Notes under the pieces: generated by a model | Database searches by the model: none | What the model was told of the DNA's origin: nothing | The model's input: only the letters and a program-made list of their open reading frames with translations | Program-made: the position numbers and the translations under genes | From: an uncultured Clostridia bacterium | GTDB taxonomy: Bacteria; Bacillota; Clostridia; Christensenellales; UBA1242 | Reading direction: 5' to 3' | NCBI GenBank assembly: GCA_944349905.1 | Contig: CALVNR010000004.1 | Span: forward strand, 55,199 to 119,198 | DNA: 64,000 nucleotides | In this document: in pieces, positions 1-7,097 of the stretch | Layout: the number at the start of each line of letters is the position of its first letter | Numbering within the stretch: position 1 is the stretch's first letter

Positions 1-59
1 AAAAAAGCAATTGCTAGAACAGCCACTATTAATATAGATGTCATAAGTCTTGTTTTCAT
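1..59 (-). CDS. cdsA: Phosphatidate cytidylyltransferase, N-terminal fragment (runs off the window)
   Basis: Only the first 19 or so codons are in the window. They begin at an ATG that overlaps the uppS stop codon by four bases (ATGA), showing translational coupling. The visible residues start MKTRLMTSI and continue as a hydrophobic stretch, as expected for the first membrane segment of CdsA. CdsA makes CDP-diacylglycerol from phosphatidic acid in the membrane. The assignment rests mainly on the conserved order frr-uppS-cdsA in Firmicutes, because too little of the protein is present to show a catalytic motif. Confidence 0.6.
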   Translation of the reverse strand, partial: MKTRLMTSILIVAVLAIAF

Positions 60-757
60 TGTTTTATTCCTCCAAATCTTCGTTCTCTTTTGCTAAAAAC
101 TTTTAATGCTTTTAAAAGTTCTTTTTCATCAAAATCTGGCCATAAAACTTTTGGAAAATAAAGTTCGCTATAAGCCATTTGTAACAACATAAAATTTGAC
201 AATCTGTTTTCACCACTAGTTCTTATAACAAGTTCTGGGTCAGGCAAAAAGTTCGTATCAAAATTTTTTTCTAGTTCTTTATAATTTATTTCCTTTTTAT
301 CACTTTTTAATACTTTATTTACCGCTCTTACTATTTCGTCTCTGCCACCGTAATTTAAAGCAAAAGTTACTACTAAATTTTTATTTTTTTCTGTTTCATT
401 TTCTGTTTTTACAAGTTGATTTTTTAAGTCTTTTGGAAATGGTTTTAAATCTCCGATATGCTTTACACAAACACCTTTTTGTGTAAAATAATTTGGATTT
501 TCTTTTAAGTAATCTCTTAAAAGTTGAAATATTCCATCTATTTCTTCTTGATTTCTTTTCCAATTTTCTGTTGAGAAAGCAAAAAAAGTTAGATATTTTA
601 TTTTATATTTTAAGCAAGCATCAATTGTCCTTTCAATTGCTTTTATGCCTGCTTTATGTCCGAAATTTCTAGGCAATCCCCTTTTTGTAGCCCATCTTCC
701 ATTGCCGTCCATGATTATAGCAACATGGTCAAGTAAATTTAAATATGATTTTAACAT
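56..757 (-). CDS. uppS: Undecaprenyl diphosphate synthase (cis-prenyltransferase)
   Basis: This 233-residue enzyme condenses isopentenyl diphosphate units onto farnesyl diphosphate to make the C55 lipid carrier precursor for peptidoglycan. The N-terminal signature HVAIIMDGNGRWA (residues 11-23) carries the catalytic Asp17 and the substrate-binding Asn-Gly-Arg. The C-terminal block RERRFGG is the usual end of the family, and the length is normal. It follows frr by 16 bases and overlaps cdsA by four, so the three are likely one operon. Confidence is high from motifs and context. Confidence 0.95.
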   Translation of the reverse strand: MLKSYLNLLDHVAIIMDGNGRWATKRGLPRNFGHKAGIKAIERTIDACLKYKIKYLTFFAFSTENWKRNQEEIDGIFQLLRDYLKENPNYFTQKGVCVKHIGDLKPFPKDLKNQLVKTENETEKNKNLVVTFALNYGGRDEIVRAVNKVLKSDKKEINYKELEKNFDTNFLPDPELVIRTSGENRLSNFMLLQMAYSELYFPKVLWPDFDEKELLKALKVFSKRERRFGGIKQ

Positions 758-773
758 TTATATCCCTTTAAAA

Positions 774-1340
774 CTAAACTTCCATAATTTCTTTTTCTTT
801 CGTTTTAAAGATTTCATCAATTTTATCACAAGCATTGTCTATAATTTTTTGAACATCTTTTTCAGCAGAAGTTTGTTCATCTTCGCTAATTTGTCCTTCT
901 TTTTCTAAATCAGCAATCATATCCATCGCATCTCTTCTTGCGCTTCTAACTGCAATTTTTGTTTCTTCTGCAATTTTTTTAATGTCTTTTACAAGGTCTC
1001 TTCTTCTTTCTTCTGTCAACATTGGGAAAACTAAACGAATAACTTTTCCATCGTCATTTGGAGTTACTCCCAAATCTGCCATAGAGATTGCCTTAACAAC
1101 ATTTTTCACTTGTGTTTGGTCCCAAACAGAAACGCATAAAATCCTTGCTTCTGGAACTGTTATGCTTGCCATATTTTTTAAAGGCGTTGGAACACCATAA
1201 TAATCAATAAACACTTTGTCTAAAATATGAGGGTTAGCTCTTCCTGCTCTAACAACCATATATTCATTTGTTTGATGGTTTATTGCCTTTTCAATTTCAT
1301 CTTTACAAGAAAGAAAAATTTCTTCTATCATTTCATTCAT
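774..1340 (-). CDS. frr: Ribosome recycling factor
   Basis: This 188-residue protein splits post-termination ribosomes together with EF-G. The family hallmarks are the VRAGRANP segment near residue 30, the YYGVPTPL loop near residue 50 and LTEERRRDLVK near residue 110, followed by a long helical arm. A GGAG ribosome-binding site lies nine bases before the chosen ATG; a second ATG three codons in is possible. It has its own promoter (1363-1391). The uridylate kinase gene pyrH, which normally sits between tsf and frr, is absent here and replaced by about 280 bases of AT-rich DNA. Confidence 0.96.
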   Translation of the reverse strand: MNEMIEEIFLSCKDEIEKAINHQTNEYMVVRAGRANPHILDKVFIDYYGVPTPLKNMASITVPEARILCVSVWDQTQVKNVVKAISMADLGVTPNDDGKVIRLVFPMLTEERRRDLVKDIKKIAEETKIAVRSARRDAMDMIADLEKEGQISEDEQTSAEKDVQKIIDNACDKIDEIFKTKEKEIMEV

Positions 1341-1362
1341 ATATATATGCTCCTTGCAAATA

Positions 1363-1391
1363 AGTTTACACTAAAATGCTGATTTTTCCAA
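1363..1391 (-). promoter_or_regulatory. Predicted sigma-A promoter of frr-uppS-cdsA
   Basis: A -35 element TTGGAA (1386-1391) and a -10 element TAAACT (1363-1368) are separated by 17 bases, about 20 bases upstream of the frr ribosome-binding site. The -35 departs from TTGACA at two positions. The position, downstream of the tsf terminator, fits an independent start for the frr-uppS-cdsA unit. Confidence 0.55.
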
Positions 1392-1594
1392 ATGTTTTAA
1401 ATCATATAAAGAAATAATTTTTAATTTTATTAAAAAAAATAAAATTTCTTTTTCTTTTTTTATTTAGGATTTTGTTTATATTTAAGATTTCAATATATAT
1501 TTATAATTTTAGATTTTTATAAATAATAGAACATTAATCACTTTAAATATATCAAATTAATTTTAGCAAAAATTTAAAAACTAAAATTAACAAT
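1392..1594. other. AT-rich spacer in the usual pyrH position
   Basis: About 200 bases between the frr promoter and the tsf terminator hold no open reading frame with a ribosome-binding site on either strand and no clear RNA structure. In most Firmicutes pyrH occupies this place. I see no recognisable remnant of it. Confidence 0.6.
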
Positions 1595-1622
1595 AAAAAA
1601 ATGGCAATTAAGCCATCTTTTT
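1595..1622 (-). terminator. Rho-independent terminator after tsf
   Basis: Read on the minus strand, a short hairpin (ATGGC, six-base loop, GCCAT) is followed by a run of seven T. It starts within the last bases of tsf and ends the rpsB-tsf transcript. Confidence 0.75.
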
Positions 1623-2277
1623 AGTTAACACCTTTCATTTGTTTTTCAACTTCTTCTGCCAAATTGTCATTTCTCTTTTCAAGACCTTCGCCAAGTTCAT
1701 AACGAGTAAATCTTCTAATAGAAATTTTTTCACCAATTTGCAATGTTTTTTCGTTGATATATTGAGAAATTGTCATATTTGGGTCTTTAACAAAAGTTTG
1801 TTCCATAAGACAAACGTCTTGATAGAATTTTTTAACTCTTCCTTCAACCATTTTGTCAATGATTTGTGCAGGTTTTCCTTCATTAAGAGCTTGATTTCTT
1901 AATATTTCTTTTTCTTTTTCAAGTTCTTCTGCTGGAACTTCTTCAATTCTTACATATTTTGGAGCTGATGCAGCAATTTGAAGCGCAATGTCGTGTCCAA
2001 TTTCTTGGAAAGAGTCTGTTTTTGCAACGAAATCAGTTTCGCAATTGATTTCTACAAGAACACCAATTTTTCCACCCATATGAATATATGAAGTTACAAC
2101 ACCTTCTGATGCAATTCTAGATTGTTTTTTAGCAGCAGCAGCGATTCCTTTTTCTCTAAGCCAAACAATAGCTTTTTCAAAATCACCATCACATGCTGTT
2201 AAAGCTTGTTTGCAGTCCATCATACCTGCATTTGTTCTTGCTCTAAGAGTAGCAACATCTTTCGCTGTAAAATTCAT
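1621..2277 (-). CDS. tsf: Elongation factor Ts
   Basis: This 218-residue guanine-nucleotide exchange factor recycles EF-Tu. It opens with the UBA-like domain ([16 protein letters not shown], residues 11-26) and has the EF-Tu contact motif [10 protein letters not shown] near residue 80. At 218 residues it is shorter than the roughly 290-residue form, matching the compact single-core variants found in several bacterial groups. It begins two bases after the rpsB stop and is cotranscribed with it. Confidence 0.95.
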   Translation of the reverse strand: MNFTAKDVATLRARTNAGMMDCKQALTACDGDFEKAIVWLREKGIAAAAKKQSRIASEGVVTSYIHMGGKIGVLVEINCETDFVAKTDSFQEIGHDIALQIAASAPKYVRIEEVPAEELEKEKEILRNQALNEGKPAQIIDKMVEGRVKKFYQDVCLMEQTFVKDPNMTISQYINEKTLQIGEKISIRRFTRYELGEGLEKRNDNLAEEVEKQMKGVN

Positions 2278-2279
2278 AA

Positions 2280-3167
2280 TTATTCTCCTTTATTTTCTTC
2301 TTTATTTTCAGTTTTTTCTGTGCTTTCGCTTTTTTCAACTTTTTTCTTTGTAGCTTTTTTCTTTGCTGGTTTTTTAGATTTTGTTTCTTCGCCAGCTTCT
2401 GCAATTTCTAAGTTAGGTTTTGTTTCAGCAAGCACTTTTTCAATATCAATTTCTTCATCATTGTTTTCTTCTTTTTTCATTGATACGCCTTCTCTTGCTT
2501 CAATTACAGCATCAGCAATAGCAGCTGCTATAAGTTTTACAGAACGAATAGCGTCATCATTTCCAGGAATAACAATGTTGATTCCATCAGGATTTCCGTT
2601 TGTATCAACAAGGCCAACCATAGGAATGCCTAAGTTTTTACATTCATTTACACAAATGTGTTCTACGCAAGGGTCAACTACGAATACAACTCCTGGAAGG
2701 TCTCTCATTTCTTTGATTCCTCCAAGGTTTTTTTCAAGTTTGTCTCTTTCTTGCTTTAAAAGAGTAACTTCTTTTTTAGGAAGAAGGTCAAATTCCCCTA
2801 CTTTTTCCATTTGGTTAAGTTTGTTTAATCTCTCTATTCTAGATTTGATTGTTTTAAAGTTTGTAAGGCAACCACCAAGCCAACGAGTGTTGATATAGTA
2901 CATACCACATCTTTCAGCTTCCTCTTTAACTGCATCTTGTGCTTGTTTTTTAGTTCCTACAAAAAGAACATTTTTTCCAGAAGCAACGATATCACGAACA
3001 AACAAATATGCTTTGTCAACCTGAGTTGAAGTATCTTCTAGGTTAATGATATGAATATCATTTCTAGCTGTGAAGATAAATTTTTTCATCTTAGGATTCC
3101 ACTTTCTTGTTTGATGTCCAAAATGAACGCCTGCTTCAAGAAGTTGTTTCATTGAAATAACTGACAT
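2280..3167 (-). CDS. rpsB: 30S ribosomal protein S2
   Basis: The start is placed at [13 protein letters not shown] because a strong AGGAGG site lies just upstream. A longer in-frame reading to 3218 would add 17 residues that do not resemble S2. The protein (295 residues) carries the S2 signatures [25 protein letters not shown] and PGNDDAIRS. After the S2 fold, from about residue 230, comes a tail of some 65 residues that is acidic and then rich in Lys, Ala and Glu. Similar low-complexity tails occur on YajC, DUF1292 and the acyltransferase-like protein in this window. The transcript begins at the promoter at 3345-3374 with a structured leader. Confidence 0.95.
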   Translation of the reverse strand: MSVISMKQLLEAGVHFGHQTRKWNPKMKKFIFTARNDIHIINLEDTSTQVDKAYLFVRDIVASGKNVLFVGTKKQAQDAVKEEAERCGMYYINTRWLGGCLTNFKTIKSRIERLNKLNQMEKVGEFDLLPKKEVTLLKQERDKLEKNLGGIKEMRDLPGVVFVVDPCVEHICVNECKNLGIPMVGLVDTNGNPDGINIVIPGNDDAIRSVKLIAAAIADAVIEAREGVSMKKEENNDEEIDIEKVLAETKPNLEIAEAGEETKSKKPAKKKATKKKVEKSESTEKTENKEENKGE

Positions 3168-3338
3168 ATTTAATTCCTCCTTTTGTTTTTCTTCTTCCCC
3201 AAAGTTTTCAAGCTCCACATTGCGACCACAGAATAATGATGGTTATTCTTTATTGCAAAGCAATATAGTTTTAGGCTAAGCAACTTTTTGGCAACTGCAA
3301 GTGAATTTTCTTTGAGTGCAAATTTTGTCTTCAATGAC
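3168..3338 (-). promoter_or_regulatory. Structured 5' leader of rpsB mRNA
   Basis: The predicted transcript has a leader of about 170 bases. Three local hairpins are visible on the minus strand: TTGTC-loop-GACAA directly after the start point, ATTGC-TTT-GCAAT, and AGAATAA-loop-TTATTCT near the gene. Autogenous S2 control through rpsB leaders is known in several bacterial groups, so feedback regulation is plausible. I cannot match it to a named motif by eye. Confidence 0.4.
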
Positions 3339-3344
3339 AACGAA

Positions 3345-3374
3345 AGTATATCATATAATTTTTATTTTTGTCAA
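3345..3374 (-). promoter_or_regulatory. Sigma-A promoter of rpsB-tsf
   Basis: A perfect -35 TTGACA (3369-3374) and a -10 TATACT (3345-3350) are 18 bases apart. This is one of the strongest promoters in the window, as expected for a ribosomal protein operon. Confidence 0.85.
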
Positions 3375-3384
3375 GCAATTATAA

Positions 3385-3415
3385 CAAAAAAAGAATGATT
3401 AAACATTCTTTTTTA
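3385..3415 (-). terminator. Terminator after secF
   Basis: An inverted repeat (AAAAGAATG, six-base loop, CATTCTTTT) with a T run on the minus strand overlaps the secF stop codon. It separates the secretion genes from the rpsB promoter. Confidence 0.8.
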
Positions 3416-4486
3416 AACAAATTTTCTATTTTTCTTAACTGGTTTGTATACCATTCTGTAAAAGCCATTTAAAATAAATTGAGCACTAAACCAGCAAACT
3501 ATTGATGCTATAAATAATGTTAAAGCAAAATATCTAATTTGCATAGTAGTAACAGCAATAAGTAAAGCTGAAATTATCAATAAAGTTGAATACAAATATA
3601 AATTAAATTTTACATTACTTTTGCTAGTTTCGTTTGCTACTAAGCTTGCTTTAAATTTATCTACAACTCCACTTGTTGTTAATTCTTTTGATTTAGAATA
3701 ATACATAATTAAATTTATAATACTAAGAACAAATACAAAACCAACCGTTCCAACACAAGCTAATGTTAGTGGAATTCTTACTATCGCTAAGAGTGCCAAA
3801 GTAACCAAAATATCATGCAATATAGTTATAAATCCTGTAACGAAGGCTGCTTTTTCATATCTTAAAGAAAGATAAATAAGAGCAAAAACTACCGAAACAA
3901 CCAATGCTATTACAGCACTATAAATTACATCTAATGACTGATTATAATTGTTTATAGTCTCAACATTTGATACAGCATTTTCAATATTTACAGAATTTTC
4001 TTGAACATAACCAAATTTTTCTAAAAGTTGTGTTTTTAAGCTTGTATTAAATGAAGACAATTCTTCTTCTGTAAGAGAAGTATCATTATAAAATGTTACT
4101 TGAATCGCTTTTGCACTTTTTATATTTTTATCCAAAATATCAATAGTAGATTTTTCAACAGAAACAATGGAAGTATTGTTTTTGTTTAAAACACCTTCTA
4201 TGATTTCAACAACTTTATTGTAATCTTCTTTGTTGTCTATATCATAAGCGCTTATGCCATCTTCTATAATGTAATTTTCAGAATTTGTGTATATTTTAAC
4301 ATTGCTTAAACTTGCAAAATCAGAACCTAGATTAAATCCTAAAAAGCTAAAAATCATTACTCCAATAAAAATTATGACCAAAGAAATAATAGAGAAAAAT
4401 TTAAAATTTTTGCTAAAATCAAATTTACTATTTTGAAGTTTTCTGTCAAACTTTTGATTTATTGAAACTTTATTGTTTTTAGTCAT
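3413..4486 (-). CDS. secF: Protein translocase subunit SecF
   Basis: The start is set at MTKNNKV, where a GGAGG site lies eight bases upstream; the gene then overlaps the secD stop by eight bases. The protein of about 357 residues has one membrane helix near residue 35, a periplasmic-type domain to about residue 185, and five clustered helices at the C-terminus, the SecF layout. The membrane domain motifs are divergent but readable (FITILHDILVTLALLAI). With SecD it uses the proton gradient to help complete Sec-dependent export. It is the last gene before a terminator. Confidence 0.9.
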   Translation of the reverse strand: MTKNNKVSINQKFDRKLQNSKFDFSKNFKFFSIISLVIIFIGVMIFSFLGFNLGSDFASLSNVKIYTNSENYIIEDGISAYDIDNKEDYNKVVEIIEGVLNKNNTSIVSVEKSTIDILDKNIKSAKAIQVTFYNDTSLTEEELSSFNTSLKTQLLEKFGYVQENSVNIENAVSNVETINNYNQSLDVIYSAVIALVVSVVFALIYLSLRYEKAAFVTGFITILHDILVTLALLAIVRIPLTLACVGTVGFVFVLSIINLIMYYSKSKELTTSGVVDKFKASLVANETSKSNVKFNLYLYSTLLIISALLIAVTTMQIRYFALTLFIASIVCWFSAQFILNGFYRMVYKPVKKNRKFV

Positions 4487-5885
4487 TTGCTTGTCCTCCT
4501 TCAATAAAGTTTTTTGCTTTATCTTCTGGTATAATTTCTACATCTTCTTCTTTTATTTCTTTAACATTTGCTTCTCTATATAATTTTAACTTCTTAGGTT
4601 TTGTGCTGTTGAGAGGAAGATAAGAATTTACAAAGAATCTAAATAAAACATACAAACTAAACATAGAAACAATGCTTGCTATAAACATTACCCCACCAAA
4701 ATATGATAATTGTCTTATTCCAATTATAAGCATTAAAGTAGAAGTAACCAAACTTATAACATGCAAGTCAAACAATCTCCAAAAAGATTTTTTAAAACCA
4801 TTTTTGCAAGAAACATGAATTCTATTTCCGTTTGCGTATTCTTTTCCAATTCTTTCAAGTATTACAATCATACTCAAAAGGAACAAGACAACAGATAAGA
4901 ACATTGCAATAGCACCTGCAAGGTCTACTCTAACAAAAGGAATAGATTGCATAAAGAACATTTGCAAAACTACAAAGAATATCATTGCAAAATTAGCAAT
5001 AAGTCCTAAATCTCCATATCTTGTCCACAAGAAAACAAAGATTGCAATTAAGAAAATCAAAAAGGCAATTAAAGTTAGTGTCCATGCATTTGAACCAAGT
5101 TTTGGCGAAACAGTATCCATTGATATTTGAGACAATTCTATATCAAAAGTTCCAACAAAAATATTACTTGCTGTTTGATAAGCTGTTGAATAAGCCTCTG
5201 TTGTGTTTGATGCAGAAGATGAAGATATAAACATGTTTGTATCTTTCAATTTACTTACAGCAATAGTTCCAAAAGAATTTGAAGAAGAAATTTCGTCTAA
5301 GTAGATATAAACTGTGTCGCTAACAACATTATCGGCAGCAGTTTTTAAATTTTTAAGGCTGATTTTTCCTAAATTTGTAAGAGTGATATTTATTCCATAG
5401 ACACCTGATGTTTGGTCATAAGCAACTTCTGCGTATGATATATCTTTGCTTGACAAATAGTAATTAGGTGTTTTTTCATCTGATGCTTCTTCTACTGTGA
5501 AATATATTTTTTGTGGATTTTCAATCAAAGCAAGAATTGATGAAGAATATTGACTTTCAAGGACTTTTATTGAAAGTTTGTCATCTCCTTGTTTTGCTAT
5601 TTCATATTCGCTATACCCATGAAATGATAAAAATTTGCTTATATCTGAAAAAGAACCTTCTATAGATTGGTCAAGTGTAGTATAATTGCTTTGCGAAGAT
5701 TTTTCAGCACTATAAACAATAGAAATTCCATTTGAATAATCTAATCCAAGTGGAATTGAATTTATAAATCCGTTATAATTTGTTGTTGTATAAGGAATTG
5801 TAAAAGAACATAAAGTCAATAAAATTCCAATAATGGCAACAATAGTCATAAAAACAAATCTTGTAATTGAACGTTTTTTTACCAT
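4479..5885 (-). CDS. secD: Protein translocase subunit SecD
   Basis: This 468-residue protein has an N-terminal membrane helix (residues 8-30), a large extracytoplasmic region, and five helices from about residue 265. The GLDYSNGISIVY block near residue 47 corresponds to the family's GLDLxGG motif and is diverged. The C-terminal tail is charged. It lies in the order yajC, YrzE-like gene, secD, secF, which is typical of Clostridia. The separate secD and secF genes here contrast with the fused secDF of Bacillus. Confidence 0.9.
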   Translation of the reverse strand: MVKKRSITRFVFMTIVAIIGILLTLCSFTIPYTTTNYNGFINSIPLGLDYSNGISIVYSAEKSSQSNYTTLDQSIEGSFSDISKFLSFHGYSEYEIAKQGDDKLSIKVLESQYSSSILALIENPQKIYFTVEEASDEKTPNYYLSSKDISYAEVAYDQTSGVYGINITLTNLGKISLKNLKTAADNVVSDTVYIYLDEISSSNSFGTIAVSKLKDTNMFISSSSASNTTEAYSTAYQTASNIFVGTFDIELSQISMDTVSPKLGSNAWTLTLIAFLIFLIAIFVFLWTRYGDLGLIANFAMIFFVVLQMFFMQSIPFVRVDLAGAIAMFLSVVLFLLSMIVILERIGKEYANGNRIHVSCKNGFKKSFWRLFDLHVISLVTSTLMLIIGIRQLSYFGGVMFIASIVSMFSLYVLFRFFVNSYLPLNSTKPKKLKLYREANVKEIKEEDVEIIPEDKAKNFIEGGQAND

Positions 5886-5976
5886 GTAAGTCCCCTTTTT
5901 TATAAAAGCAAATAAAAATAATATTTACTTGACTATTATATAAGAACTTGCACCAAACTGTCAATTAATTTTTAGA

Positions 5977-6393
5977 TTAGTTTATAGATTTTTTTAAATT
6001 TACGCAAATTATTCCGCAGATTGCACCCATAACTCCACCAAATAGAATATCGGTCAAAAATGTTATATCCAATTTAAATACTCCACCTAGGCAAGCAAAA
6101 ATTAAAAATGCAATGATTGTATAGAATAATCCAATTAGTAAACCATTTAAAAGTCCAAGTTCTTTGCTTTTTTTAAGTCCAACAAAAACACCTATAAATA
6201 TTGACAATCCTTTTATCACTTGATTTACAGGCATTATTGTGCTTTCAGGAATGTTTGTAAATTTTAGTAAAAATGCGAAAACTAAAACAAGTATTAAAGA
6301 CACACAAACCGCCGTCAAAGTACCTTTTGTAATATTAAAGAATAAAGAATTGTTTGATATTTTAAGCCCACTTTTTTTTGCTTTCAATTTCAT
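5977..6393 (-). CDS. TIGR04086/YrzE-type four-helix membrane protein
   Basis: This 138-residue protein has four predicted membrane helices with small-residue motifs (FIGVFVGLKKSKELGLLNGLLIG and a C-terminal GGVMGAICGIICVN). That pattern and its place next to yajC match the TIGR04086 family of Clostridia and Bacilli. Its function is unknown; proximity to yajC-secDF suggests an envelope role only by association. About 90 bases separate it from secD and a similar gap from yajC. Confidence 0.75.
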   Translation of the reverse strand: MKLKAKKSGLKISNNSLFFNITKGTLTAVCVSLILVLVFAFLLKFTNIPESTIMPVNQVIKGLSIFIGVFVGLKKSKELGLLNGLLIGLFYTIIAFLIFACLGGVFKLDITFLTDILFGGVMGAICGIICVNLKKSIN

Positions 6394-6486
6394 GATTGAC
6401 TCCTTTTAAAAATTTTATACAATTTTCAAGATAACTTATGAATTTTAGGCAAAAAAAATTACAATAAAAGAAAATTTACTACAAAT

Positions 6487-6516
6487 AAAAAAGAAGGATT
6501 TATTTTCCTTCTTTTT
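6487..6516 (-). terminator. Terminator at the 3' end of yajC
   Basis: A hairpin with stem AGAAGGA/TCCTTCT flanked by A and T runs overlaps the last codons of yajC on the minus strand. Confidence 0.75.
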
Positions 6517-6955
6517 CAGTTGATTTGTTTTTCTTCGTTTTTGTTGCATTTTTCTTTTCAACTACTTTTTCTTCCTTGTTTTCTTCCTTATTCTCTGTTT
6601 GAGCAGTCTTTGTTTCTTCTACTTTGTTGTCCTTTTCCACTACTTTTACATCTTCTGGAACAACACTTTGTTCATTGATAACTGTATAGATTGCATATGC
6701 ATCTATTGCCATGTAACCTTTTGTTTTTCCATATCCAGTTTCAATAGTAACAATTTTTCTTTCGCCTTCTTGGTGCAAATCAACAACAGTTCCAAATATG
6801 CCACTTGTTGTCATTACTTTGTCACCGCGTTTTAAAGAATTTGTTTGTTCATCAAGTTTTTGTCTTTCTTTTTTGTTTCTAGAACTTACTAAAATTGGGT
6901 AAGCTACTATAAGTAAAAGTATAACTACAATTAATATGATTTGAGAAATATCCAT
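6500..6955 (-). CDS. yajC: Preprotein translocase subunit YajC
   Basis: The 151-residue protein has a single N-terminal membrane helix (residues 5-23), then the YajC core: a KRGDKVMTTSGIFGTVVD segment near residue 43 and an AIYTVI strand near residue 87. The last 50 residues are a low-complexity tail of Lys, Glu and Thr, longer than usual. YajC associates with SecDF in the membrane. Its AGGAGG ribosome-binding site overlaps the stop codon of the upstream 25-residue microprotein, so the two are probably translated in sequence. Confidence 0.92.
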   Translation of the reverse strand: MDISQIILIVVILLLIVAYPILVSSRNKKERQKLDEQTNSLKRGDKVMTTSGIFGTVVDLHQEGERKIVTIETGYGKTKGYMAIDAYAIYTVINEQSVVPEDVKVVEKDNKVEETKTAQTENKEENKEEKVVEKKNATKTKKNKSTEKEGK

Positions 6956-6967
6956 TTAAAAAACCTC

Positions 6968-7045
6968 CTATTTTTTCATAAAAACGAAAATAAACAAAAA
7001 TGCAAAGAATATGACTGCTATTGCAATAAAAACTCCATTTGTCAT
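6968..7045 (-). CDS. 25-residue single-pass membrane microprotein upstream of yajC
   Basis: A 25-codon frame starts at an ATG preceded by GGAGG at good spacing and ends at a TAG inside the yajC ribosome-binding region. It encodes MTNGVFIAIAV, an unbroken run of hydrophobic residues, then MKK at the C-terminus: one membrane helix with a positive tail. A predicted promoter (7070-7097) lies just upstream. I do not recognise a family. The strong ribosome-binding site and coupling to yajC argue that it is translated and may act in the translocase. It is not SpoVM, which is amphipathic. Confidence 0.6.
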   Translation of the reverse strand: MTNGVFIAIAVIFFAFLFIFVFMKK

Positions 7046-7069
7046 GTTTTTCCTCCATAGTTTAGCATA

Positions 7070-7097
7070 ATTATATTTATTTTCAAAACGAAATCAA
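7070..7097 (-). promoter_or_regulatory. Predicted promoter of the microprotein-yajC unit
   Basis: A -35 TTGATT (7092-7097, overlapping the thrS stop) and a -10 TATAAT (7070-7075) are spaced by 16 bases, ahead of the microprotein's ribosome-binding site. Confidence 0.55.

Noticed and set aside
3168-3218. Longer start for rpsB
   Set aside because: The 17 extra residues do not match S2 and the AGGAGG site points to the ATG at 3167.
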